DNA from: Peromyscus leucopus | Lineage: Eukaryota; Chordata; Mammalia; Rodentia; Cricetidae | Direction: 5' to 3' | Length of the DNA stretch: 64,000 bases | Assembly: GCF_004664715.2 (NCBI RefSeq) | Contig: NC_051064.1 | Span: 111,428,240 to 111,492,239, forward strand | Shown: piece after piece, positions 11,695-22,400 of the stretch | Position numbering within the stretch: position 1 is the first letter of the stretch | Layout: every line of letters begins with the position of its first letter | Notes under the pieces: model-generated | Database searches by the model: none | Seen by the model: only the letters and a program-made list of their open reading frames with translations | Told to the model about the DNA's origin: nothing | Program-made: the position numbers and the translations under genes

Positions 11695-12019
11695 ATCCTC
11701 TCTCACACGGTGGGTTGTTAGTTTCTAAAGCTGGACTTTGACCAGCCAACTCCAGGGAAAACCTGCTCAGGGTGAGCAAATTCAAACCAGAAAGGCTGAA
11801 CTGGGGTGGGGGCGGGATCTTTATGTAGCCTGTGATAGACAGGTGGCGGTGGCAGCTCATTCTGTTCCTCCCATGTCCACCCCATGGGGTCCTGGGGAGC
11901 AGATCATACCAGTTTCCTGGGCTCTGCTCTGTGTGGGGTCCCTGACCTCTGTGACCAGAGCCCACAAAGCTTGTCTTTGTTCTTCAGGGCCACTTGTGTG
12001 GTGAGGGAGGTCCCAGGGT

Positions 12020-12056
<37 letters not shown>

Positions 12057-12063
12057 GCAGCAG
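12020..12063 (+). repeat. (GCA/CAG)n trinucleotide repeat
   Basis: About 14 units with one caa interruption after the sixth; not in a supported coding frame. Confidence 0.93.
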
Positions 12064-12164
12064 CTGGAACTTGTTAAAAATGCAAATCTAGGGGACTCAC
12101 TTCAGCCCTGCAGACTTAGGCTGGGGTGAGGCGTGAGGACCAGCAAACTGCTCTTTGTTTATAG

Positions 12165-12355
12165 GCCCCCGCACCGGGTCCGGGTACAGGCCTGTAATTC
12201 TAGCTCCTCAGGAAGTCGAGGAAGGAGGGTCACAAATTCAAGGCTTGTCTGGAAAATGGAGAGAGTCCCTGTCTCAGAAGAGAGTACAAAAGAAAGTTGG
12301 AGTTGTAGCATGTGTGAGGAGGCCTTGTGTTCCCTGCTCCAGCACCAAAACCAAA
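12165..12355 (+). repeat. B4/proto-B1-like SINE, sense (diverged)
   Basis: tacaggcctgtaattctagc and gagagagtccctgtctcag resemble a 7SL-type core; an ID-like phrase follows (tgttccctgctccagcacc). Confidence 0.4.
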
Positions 12356-12514
12356 CAAGCCAGAGCTGACTCTGATGCAACCAGAAACTTGAGAACGGTT
12401 GCCTCAGACTGGTGAGGAGACCCCCACCCCTGCATTCTTCGGATTTAAAACTGTCTCTCCCTCTCCGTAAACAGCCAGACAGGCATTAGCAGATTGTTCC
12501 ACTATAGATAGAAA

Positions 12515-12681
<167 letters not shown>

Positions 12682-12798
12682 AAAAAAACCCCAAAGAACA
12701 CAAAAGTTTACTGATGGGGTTATCAGGACAGAAAATCTGTCCTGTAAATAATGTCTTAACCCAGTGTCAGTGACTAAACTGCAACTGTCACTCACCCT

Positions 12799-12803
<5 letters not shown>

Positions 12804-12831
<28 letters not shown>
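12804..12831. repeat. (CA)n microsatellite
   Basis: Short ca run between the GA tract and unique sequence. Confidence 0.9.
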
Positions 12832-12833
<2 letters not shown>

Positions 12834-13211
12834 ATGGCCTCCTCTTTAATAACTTGCAGTTCCTGGGCCACACTGGGCTTTTCTCACTGCTTGTGAACAG
12901 ACTGTACTCTGTCCGTATTGTCTTCTGATTCTGTCTGACCTGGAGCTGACTCATCAAAGATGAGTTAGCTTCGACATCTCTGCTCCCTCCTGCAGCAGGG
13001 GGACCTCCAGAAGGCTCATTGCCTTTTTTTTTTTGGTGTCTACCTCAGATGCCATCTGAGCCCCTAGACAGCAGGATGGCCCTTTGTTTTTAGCAATTGC
13101 ACAGGTCCTCGTTTGGTATAGACATCATGGTGTACATGTTTTGTGGACAAAGGCATATTCATTGTGCTGAAAATACCCCGCCCCCTAAAGGGTAGGAGGG
13201 GGGTGCAGGGC

Positions 13212-13246
<35 letters not shown>

Positions 13247-13629
13247 GGCGGCGGCGGCTGAGCAGACAAACCCAGTCTTGAGTACTTCCCACTTCATCAT
13301 GTGCATTTTGTGGGCTGACTAGGGACCTGTGCACAGATGTCTAAGAATGGCTGTCTCACTGTTGCCAATCCCAGCACCAGGTCGTGCCACGGTGAAATGT
13401 CAAGAGGAGCTTTCAGCAGCTACAGGATTTCTCTGGTCTGTCTCAAACTCCCCAGCAAAGTGAAAGCCCCAGGAGAGAGGGGTGGCAGTGAGCTTCCAGC
13501 TTGCCCGTCCTCTGCTGTCTAGCTAGTAATAAAAGCAAAATGTTAGAGGCAAATAAACAATAATAATGCTTAATGGAGGGCACTTCCCCATTTTCCAACA
13601 TTTAGTATTTCCTGGAGTACAGATCTTCC
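12832..13629. other. Intergenic, unique; contains a (GT)n at 13214-13246
   Basis: The gt run is followed by ggcggcggcgg. No gene supported. Confidence 0.6.
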
Positions 13630-13735
13630 CCTGTGCCTGAGGAACTAGCTATTACTATTTGCTTATGAGAGAAACTGAGGCACAGATTACCTAGCAAGTG
13701 GCAGAGCCAGGACTGTAACCAGATATTAGACTCTA
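13630..13735 (-). repeat. MIR SINE, antisense
   Basis: gagaaactgaggcacagatt and aagtggcagagccaggact are the reverse-complement MIR core. Confidence 0.75.
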
Positions 13736-13747
13736 TTGTCACTGTTT

Positions 13748-13891
13748 TTTAAAAAAGATTTATTTATTATGTGTACAGAAGAGGGTGCCAGACCACATGG
13801 TTGTGAGCCACCATGTGGGTGCTGGGAATTGAACTCAGGACCTCTGGAAGAGCAGTCAGTGCTCTTAACCTCTGAGCCATCTCTCCAGCCT
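13748..13891 (-). repeat. B2 SINE, antisense
   Basis: aaagatttatttattatgtg tail to ctgagccatctctccagcc head. Confidence 0.9.
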
Positions 13892-13894
13892 TGT

Positions 13895-14043
13895 TGTTTG
13901 TTTTTCAAGACAGGGTTTTTTGTGTAGCCCTGGCTGTTCTGGAACTTATTCTGTAGACCAGGCAGGCCTTGAATTCACAGAGATCTGCCTGCCTCTGCCT
14001 CCTCAGTGCTGGGATTAAAGGTGTGTGCCACCACCATCCAGCA
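13895..14043 (-). repeat. B1 SINE, antisense
   Basis: caagacagggttttttgtgt to gtgtgtgccaccaccatcc. Confidence 0.9.
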
Positions 14044-14126
14044 CATCATACCTGTCTATAATGACCCTGTTACATTGAAGCATATTCATTTGGAATTTTA
14101 TTCATTTTATACAAACGTATATATTT

Positions 14127-14306
14127 TTAAAGGTTTATTTGTCTTTATGTATATGTATGTACAGGAGCCTGAGGAGGCCAAAAGAGGGTGTCAGATTCTC
14201 TGGAACTGCAGGAATAGGCTGCTTATGGATGTGGCTACTGGAAGTGGAACTCAAGTCCTTGGAAAAAGCGTGAAGTACTCTTAACTGCTGAGCTATTTCT
14301 CCAAGT
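14127..14306 (-). repeat. B3 SINE, antisense
   Basis: taaaggtttatttgtcttta tail; taactgctgagctatttctc head. Confidence 0.75.
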
Positions 14307-14347
14307 CATTTTGTTTTGTTTTATTTTGTAGTTAAAGTTTTTTCTTT

Positions 14348-14494
14348 CTTTTTTTTTTGGACAGGGTCTGTACATAGCTCCATCTGTCCTGGAACTCACT
14401 ATGTAGCCCAGGCTGGCCTTAAACTCACAGAGATCCTCCTGCCTCAGCCTCCCGAGTGCTGGGATTAAAGGCGTGCGCCACCACCGCCAGACTT
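14348..14494 (-). repeat. B1 SINE, antisense
   Basis: ggacagggtctgtacatagc to gcgtgcgccaccaccgcc. Confidence 0.88.
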
Positions 14495-14527
14495 GTTTTT
14501 TTTATTTTTTAAGACAATAATAATAAT

Positions 14528-14690
14528 TGTAAAGTTTTTTTTTTCCTGAGTGTTTGTGCGGTGCACATGGAAGCCAGAAGAAGGTGTTGACTTCCCTGAA
14601 GCTGGAGTTACAGGAAAGCCACTCAACGTAGGCTTTAGGAATCAAACTTGGGTCCTCCGGAAGAACAGCCAGAACTCTTAACCATGGAGC
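14528..14690 (-). repeat. B3 SINE, antisense (diverged)
   Basis: agccagaagaaggtgttgac and tcctccggaagaacagcca mark the body; the head is partly lost. Confidence 0.65.
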
Positions 14691-14696
14691 TTCTTG

Positions 14697-14925
14697 TCTG
14701 TTTGTTTGGAGACAGGGTCTCTCTCTTGGCCTGGACCTAGAACTCGGGAGGCTAGGCTGTCCGGCCAGCAAGCTCCGGGGATCACCTCTCTCTGCTTCCC
14801 CAACACCGGGCTTACAAGTTACAGCCACCACCTGCCTTTTCCTGTGGGTTCTGGTGTGAACTCGGGTCTTCATGCTTACACAGGAAGCGCTTTAGGAACT
14901 GAATCATCTTCCCTGTCTCGTCCCC
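14697..14925 (-). repeat. B4-like SINE, antisense (diverged)
   Basis: B1-like half (ggagacagggtctctctctt) followed by a tRNA-like half (cggg-tcttcatgcttac region); subfamily uncertain. Confidence 0.4.
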
Positions 14926-14954
14926 CCCACCCCCACCCCCCAGCCTGTTTTTAT

Positions 14955-15065
14955 TTTCCACTTTTCGTTTTGAGACAGGGTCTCATCTGGCTTTGAACTT
15001 GTGATCCTCCTGTCTGGGCATCCTGAGTAGCTTGGATGACAGTCTACAGCACAGAGGCACAGGGA
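14955..15065 (-). repeat. Proto-B1-like SINE, antisense
   Basis: tttgagacagggtctcatct and cctgagtagcttggatgaca. Confidence 0.6.
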
Positions 15066-15171
15066 GATCTGAGGACTGTCGCTCACTTGGATTGAGTGGG
15101 TCAGTCCACCCTGTGGGGCCTCTGTTTGGTGTCATAACCATTCTTTTCCTCGCTCATTTACTTTAAATATT

Positions 15172-15174
<3 letters not shown>

Positions 15175-15242
<68 letters not shown>

Positions 15243-15908
15243 TGTGTGTGTGTGTGGTGTGTGGTGTGTGTGTGTGGTGTGTGTGTGGTGTGTGTGTGGT
15301 GTGTGTGTGGTGTGTGTGTGTGTGGTGTGTGTGTGTGGTGTGTGTTGTGTGTGTGGTGTGTGTGTGTGTGGTGTGTGTGTGTGTGGTGTGTGTGTGTGTG
15401 TGTGTGGTGTGTGGTGTGTGTGTGTGGTGTGTGTGTGGTGTGTGTGTGGTGTGTGTGTGTGTGGTGTGTGTGTGTGGTGTGTGTTGTGTGTGTGGTGTGT
15501 GTGTGTGTGGTGTGTGTGTGGTGTGTGTGGTGTGTGTGTGGTGTGTGTGGTGTGTGTGGTGTGTGTGTGGTGTGTGTGGTGTGTGTGGTGTGTGTGGTGT
15601 GTGTGTGTGTGTGTGGTGTGTGTGTGGTGTGTGTGTGGTGTGTGTGGTGTGTGTGTGGTGTGTGTGTGGTGTGTGTGTGGTGTGTGTGGTGTGTGTGGTG
15701 TGTGTGTGGTGTGTGTGGTGTGTGTTGTGTGTGTGTGGTGTGTGTGTGGTGTGTGTGTGTGTGGTGTGTGTGTGTGGTGTGTGTTGTGTGTGTGTGGTGT
15801 GTGTGTGGTGTGTGTGTGTGGTGTGTGTGGTGTGTGTGTGGTGTGTGTGGTGTGTGTGGTGTGTGTGTGGTGTGTGTGGTGTGTGTGGTGTGTGGTGTGT
15901 GTGTGTGC
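15175..15908 (+). repeat. 740-bp compound GT / GGTGTG tandem array with higher-order repeats
   Basis: Starts as pure (gt)n (15175-15235), then becomes (gt)n modules of varied length separated by gg, with rare tt interruptions (near 15345, 15484, 15725, 15784). The 20-mer at 15251-15270 recurs exactly at 15401-15420, and the following modules recur in nearly the same order, so part of the array is a duplicated unit of about 140-150 bp. It ends in alternating (gc)n at 15907-15922. Long frames here are low-complexity artefacts. Confidence 0.93.
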
Positions 15909-15910
15909 GC

Positions 15911-16070
15911 GCGCGCGCGCACGCACAGGCCACAGTGCAAGTGTGGAGGTCAGAGGACGATTTGGAGGAGTCTGTCCTCTCCTTTGATCACGTGGGGTCC
16001 AGGGACCGAACTCAGGTCATCAGGCCTGACTGCAAGTCCCTGGACTTGCTGAGCCATCTCGCCAGCCCTC
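15911..16070 (-). repeat. B3-like SINE, antisense, abutting the GT array
   Basis: tgtggaggtcagaggacga and gagccatctcgccagccc. The GT array sits in the position of the simple-repeat segment common beside these SINEs. Confidence 0.75.
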
Positions 16071-16514
16071 CCTCGTTCCTTCTTCTATCCAGCCGAGGAA
16101 CCCTGACGGTGGAGCCCTGTACTGTCCTCCCTCTCATTCTGTGCCTCATCAAGTAGCTCACTCCAGGAGTGGTGGACAGGTAGATTTCCCCTCTAAGCAT
16201 GGATCCCAGGGGCTTTTACGTATACCTACTCTAGGGCAGAGGAACTGCACGAAGACCAGGACTTCTCCGAAGGGCTCTCCAAGTCTCCACAAACTCAGGT
16301 TTTTGGATTGTGTGGTATTGCTACTACCCCGCTCCCAAGAGATGACTCACATCCAATTTCTGTTGGTCCTAAGTTGGTCAGGCCAAGCAAGAGCGCTGGG
16401 TCCATAACCCAGGGAAAAGCCCTGCTTTAATCCACTAGGCTCCAACGTCTCCTCAGCCATCCCCACTCCCACCTTTTCATAAAAAATGACTCCAGATGGG
16501 ATGATGTAGAGACA
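16071..16514. other. Region just downstream of SHISAL2A, no feature recognised
   Basis: Unique sequence past the predicted cleavage site of SHISAL2A; no convergent gene is visible here. Confidence 0.5.
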
Positions 16515-16520
16515 TTTATT
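16515..16520 (-). terminator. SHISAL2A: Probable SHISAL2A polyadenylation signal, 6 nt after the stop codon
   Basis: The minus strand reads TAAACATCCAATAAATGTC: AATAAA begins 6 nt beyond the stop. A G/T-rich element (ggtgggagtgggg) follows about 45 nt further on (16459-16472). Use of this site would give a 3'UTR of only about 20-30 nt. Confidence 0.55.
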
Positions 16521-16526
16521 GGATGT

Positions 16527-16759
16527 TTAAGGAACTGGTCCACATGGGTCAGGGGTGGGAACAGAGGCCTCTTCAGGGCTGCCTGGAATGTTGCTAGTGG
16601 CTGAGAAGTGGTGCTGGAGGAGACTTCTGGGGCCCGTGGCCTGCCTTTCATTGCTTTCCAGTTGTGAGTTCGAAGAGTAACTCTGCCTGGGAGAGTGTGA
16701 TCCCTCCATCGTGGTCGCTGTGTTCAAACCGTGATGGTCAGGTGACATCTTCTTAGAGC
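16527..16759 (-). CDS. SHISAL2A: SHISAL2A coding exon 3 and stop
   Basis: Encodes residues 108-184, the cytoplasmic tail. Acceptor ttgtttttcag|GCTCTAAG. It carries the recognisable SNIPGSPEEASVP and CGPVP ends of the family and stops at TAA 16529-16527. The stretch after MSPD shows the most substitutions against the human protein as I recall it. Confidence 0.92.
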
Positions 16760-18708
16760 CTGAAAAACAAGCAATCTGAGGTGCTGTCTTCCTACAGCCC
16801 CTTCTACCCATCAGTGTCACACTCCTGGCCAGTTTCTCTGCTGATGACCTGAGCACCTCACTGTACCATTCGTACAACAAATATTTAACACTACAACACA
16901 CCACACAGTAGGAACTGCCCACGTTTCTCTTTAGTAAGGGACGCCATTTCTAGGAGAGAAAGAGCTGGCCTTCACCATAACCTTGAAAGGCTAAACGCCA
17001 TTTAAAAATTGCAAGTCCATTTTCTAGATGTTACACAGTCAGCATGCAGTGCAGTCCTGGCTGGTTGTAAAAACATCTGTTCTTCTCTGCTTTAAGAACA
17101 GAGTCTAGCTGGGCCAGGCAGTGCTAGCGCACGCCTTTAATCCCAGCACTCGGGAGGCAGAGGCAGGCAGATCTTGGAGTTCAAGCCCAGCCTTGTCCTC
17201 AGAGCAAGTTCCAGGACATACAGGGCTACACAGAGAGACCCTGTCTTGAAAACAAACAAACAAAAAGAACAGAGTCTAAACCAGTGGCTCTCAACCTTCC
17301 TAATGCTGCGACCCTTTAATACGGTTCCTCATGTTGTGGTGACCCCCAACCATAAAATTATTTCATGGCTGCTTTATAATTGTAATTTTGCTACTGTTAT
17401 GAATAGTAATGTAAATATCTGTGTTTTCTGATGGTCTTCAGTGACCCCTGTGAGAAGGTTATTTGACCCCCAAAAGAGTTGAGGGGTCTCAACTCTTGGT
17501 CTAGGAGCTGGAGACATGGCTCAGCAGCTAAGAGCATTTGATGCTCTTGCAGAGGACCTGGGTTTGATTCCTAGCATGTATATGGTGTGGCTCAGAGCTG
17601 TCTGTGACTCTGGTTCCAGGGGATCCAATGCCTTCTTCTGACCTCTGTGGCACCAGACATGCATGAGCTGAACAGATGAACATGCAGACAAAACACTGTA
17701 CACATAAAATAATAGATAAATCTAAAAAAAGAACAGATTGTAGACTTGTGTGATGCACACTTTGTAATCCCAGCATTTGGGGAGCAGAAGCTAGAGGTTC
17801 CCCAAAAGTGTGAGACTAGCCTGGGCTACAGAGTGAGATCTTGACTCAAAAACCAAAGCAACCAAACAAAAGATTCCCATCACATTCTCCCCCTTGACTT
17901 GCCTTCTTTCTCCTCTTCCTGGGTCAGGAAGGAAGCTCACTTGGCAGTTCTTTCCTGTCGCTACATGGTCACGTTTTTTGTTTTTGTTTTCCAGGCAGGG
18001 TTTCTCTATGTAACTGCCCTGGCTGCCCTGGCTGTCCTGGATCTCGCTGTGAAGACCAGGCTGACCCCGTCCTCACAGAGATCTGCCTGGCTCTGCCTCC
18101 CAAGTGCTGGGATTAAAGGTGTGTGCCACCTCTGCTCCCCCCCTTTTTTCCCCCCAAGTCAAGGTTTCTCTGTGTAGCCCTGTATGTCCTGGAACTCACT
18201 TTGTAGACTAGGTTGGCCTTGAACTCAGAGATTCTCTTGTCTCTGCCTCCTGAGTGTTGAGATTTAAGGCATGTTGGTTGGTTGGTTTATAAGTAGGAGT
18301 TCAGAAAAGGGTGTTGGATCCTTGGAATTGGAGGTACAGATGGTTGTGGGCTGCCATGACAGTGCTGGGGAGTTGAACCAGGGTCCTTGGGAAGAGGAGC
18401 CAGTGCTCTTAACAGCCGAGTCATGATTCCAGCCCCTAAAATACTTGCTGTGCAAGCCTTGGAGCTAAGTTTGGATCCCCAGAATCCATGTTAAAAAAAA
18501 AAAAAAAGCTGGGTGTGGCCAGATGTGCACCTCTATTTGTATCCTAAGTTGTTGGAGGTGGAGACAGAAGGGTGACTGGGACTTGTGGTCAGCCAACCTA
18601 GCTTTGAAAAAAAAAATGGCAGCAAGCTCCAGGTTGAGTTGTTGTGGAATAATTATTTTGTATTTTGTGAAGATGTGTCACTTGGATTGGTTTAGTAAAA
18701 CCCTGGCT

Positions 18709-18781
<73 letters not shown>

Positions 18782-19365
18782 AAAGAAAAACAGAGGAACT
18801 ATGCCATGAGAGTAGAAAACCAATATTAGATCCAGGGCACATGTCCAACTTCTCCAAAGACCTCTGTCATCAGACCCTATTCCCTGAAGTCCTCAGTTTG
18901 AATTTAGGATATGCCTGTGGTGATCAGCCTAGTCGAGGTTGGAAAGGTTCTGTCCTGCTTGGAGATGAGTCAAGACTAACTTATCACTGACACCTGTGAC
19001 TAATGTTGTGACTCACAGGTGTCACTCCAAGTATGCCTAATCAAACGGCAGTGGGATCTGGAGTGACTGAGCCCTCAGAGAGGAGGGGGTGGATGGGAGG
19101 GCAGTGGTGGGGGAAGCCACCATGAAGTGTGGGGCCACTGTCTGTGGCCTGAAAGGCAAAGGCCTGACCACAAGCTAGTCTGGGGACTCATGGGCAGGAC
19201 TGATCCTCTCAGGATTCCGGCGTCCCTCCTGTGTGACGGGAGTGAGCGTCAGAACTGGTTTCTGGATCCGTGGGGGTTCAGGGATAATGGCTGATCAATG
19301 ACCTCTTTCCAGAAGAAAATGAAAGCAAAATGCTTGTTTAATTTTTTTTCTTCTGATTTTCCTGG

Positions 19366-19418
<53 letters not shown>

Positions 19419-22400
19419 TATAGTACAGTTATTGTACTCTAACGCCTGGGAGATCTGGCTGGCATCCCAAACACACATGGTCACTATCTGTGAGGACTTG
19501 GTCACTTCCCCTGCTACGTCTTGCTCTTTTTCTCCTATAAAATGGGAGCCGTGATCTCCTGTCTCACTGAAGAGCAAGACAGCAAGCAGTGGAAGCGGGA
19601 GTCTCTGAAGGGGAGAAGATCTGGTAAATACAAACAGTGGGTCTGTACCATGCTTCCAGCTTGGCGCTGTGGGTATGGAGGAGAGGGGAGGGTAACACGA
19701 TGAGACCTAGGGACTTATGCAAACGGCAGAGTAAAAAGTCAGTGGATGCACTTTCCATCTTTAAAAAGTGAAAAACAAAAAGAAAGGGCATGTGCTGTCC
19801 CAAACCTTGGACTAAATAGCCTGACTGGTCATTGAACACTGAGAAGCAGGAAGGCGATCTCTATCTATACTGTCAAGAATGAACTATATGACCTCTAAGC
19901 CAGAAAGGCAGGGGTGGGAGCAGGGAGGGATAGAAAGACCCTATGTAGCTTTGGAGCCTGTCCTGGACTCGCTCTGTAGAGCAGGCTGGCCTCGAACTCA
20001 CAGAGATCCACCTACCTCTGTCTCCCGAGTGCTGGGATTAAAGGCATTCACCACCACCTCCCGGCTAGCCTATCATTCTTAAATTGCATTCTCCTTATTA
20101 TCACACTGATCATCTCTCCGTGTGGATTGTGAATTTTGTTGTTGCTATGGCTGTTTGTTTGTTTGTTTGAGATAGTCTCAGGATACCAGGCTGGCCTCAA
20201 ACTTGATATGTAACCAAGGGCAACAGTGAACTACTGGTCCTCCTATGTCTTTTTTTTTATCTTTTTTTTTTTTTTTATTCCAATACAAGGCTTCTCTGTG
20301 TAGCTCTCGCTGTCCTGGAACTTGTTCTGTAGACCAGGCTAGCCTCGAACTCAGAGGCCAGGCTTGCTTCTGCTTGGAGTGCTGGGACCAAAGGTGTGTG
20401 CCACCACCACCCAGCAATCCTCCTATTTCTGCCTCCCGAAGGGCTGTTTTACAGGCATGTGCCACCACACCAGGCTTATATTGGACTTTTATTCTTAATT
20501 ATGATTACACTTTTCTCATTTGTTTAAAGATGTGTCTCTATGTTCTGGATATCAGCCCTGTCTTATTTTACATGCAGTGAGTCGCGCTCATCCACGGGAG
20601 TTATGTAGTTATGTACTATAAAGTCCCCACAAACACTGAGTTTAGCAAATACTAAAACACGGCTAAGCCAGGCTTGGTGACAACTTGGGGTTGGAGGGAG
20701 GAGGATCAGGAGGTCAGGGTTATCCTTGGCTACATAGTGAGTTCCAGGCTAGCCTGGGCTGTATGAGACTCTTTCTTCTAGGGAGAATATAAGATGAGGT
20801 TTCTGTGTGTCTTTGGCCATGACATTTTTGACAAACAATCAATACTTAACTTTCATGTGCCGTTGATTAAAGACACCCGATTTAATATGTGTTTCTTTTA
20901 AAAATGTTTATTTTAGCTGGGCGGTGGTGGCACACGCCTTTAATCCCAGCACTCGGGAGGCAGAGCCAGATGGATCTCTGTGAGTTCGAGGTCAACCTGG
21001 TCTACAGAGTGAGTTCCAGGAAAGGCTCCAAAGCTACACAGAGAAACCCCATCTTGAAAAACAAAAGCAAAAACAAAAATGTTTATTTTATCCTTATGTG
21101 TATGGGTGTTTTGCCTGAATGTATGTCTATGAACCATGTGCATGCCAGGTGTTCTAGAAGACCTGAAGAGGGTATTGATTCCCCTGGAACTGAAGTTATA
21201 AACAGTTGTGAGCTGCCATCTGGGTGCTGGGAAATCTAGCCCAGGTCCTCCGGAAGAGCAGCCAGTACTCTTAATGCTGAGCCATCTCTCTAGACCCGTG
21301 ATTTAATATATATTTTTGATTTATTAACATTTAACTCAAATCCTCATACCAGACATTTAGCACCCTGTGTTCTTTACAAAGCATACAGTCTTCGAGGGCA
21401 CTAGACGGCACTTCAGAACTGTATCCAGGGGCATTTCAACAGGGCGCCCATCAGTGAACATCACCAACATGGAACAAAATGGTTCTAGACAGACACAAAG
21501 AGGATACATGCTTACAGCGTGTAGCCTTGATTGACGTTATCTGGGACATGTGCACCTCCAGTGTTTGCTACTCTGTTCATACCCACATCTGTCATAACCT
21601 CATAAGTGCCTCAAGTATTGATTTCGAGGCTACAAGTACATTTTAGTAAGTAAGCAAGTTCAAAAATATACAACCTGAGAATAGGATTGCTATGAGGATA
21701 GATGCTTGTGCACACACACAAAATCTTTGCAGCCCTTTTTTTTTTTTTAACTTTACCTATGAGGCCTTATATCATTGATATTGGTCAGCTTGTTCTTCAG
21801 CTCAGGTGTTTTCCTCTTCCTGACTCACAGGGAGCCAGATGAACCCTTCCTCTCTCAACCGTCTTCAGGATCCCAGAAGGGTTTAGGGCTGTGGCTTGTT
21901 GCCTTTTTTAAGTTGGAGAATTAATCTCTTACAAATGGTAGCATCCAGCCCTCTCCGTCTTCCTCTGAGACTGAGGAATTACCCACGTGCCCTTCTACCT
22001 GCCCGATGCTCGCCGCCTTTGTGTCTGCTGCTTGAGTTCCTCCCCGACCTCGCTGGCCCTCGTCCTTGTGGCACCCCCAGGGGTGACCCCGCTACTACAC
22101 AGGTCTCAGTGAGTCCTGCCCACACCTGCACCCACTCTCTACCCATCCTGGCTTCCCGCCTCTGTTTCCCTCATCATTCTCTTCACCGACTTAACACTAA
22201 TTACAGTTGGTATAGTTCGTCTCAGGCAGTAATGTATTTACACATTTGCACAGCCCGTGTTTAGTGGGCAGAAGAGCGTGACTCTGGGAGGTAAGGCTGG
22301 ACCTGATTTCGTTCGTCAGTGGGGACTCCTTGAGTAAGTCTCCAGCCTTCTCTCCACCCTGATTCTTGCGTCTGTGAAGTGAGACCACACCCACCGTGGC

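Noticed and set aside
15171..15915. CRISPR-like or minisatellite array with unique spacers
   Set aside because: Units are only GT blocks with gg punctuation; no unique spacers and no cas genes.
15132..16156. Very long frames of Cys-Val / Thr-His repeats on both strands
   Set aside because: They are translations of the GT/GGTGTG array in every frame; no composition or similarity of a real protein.
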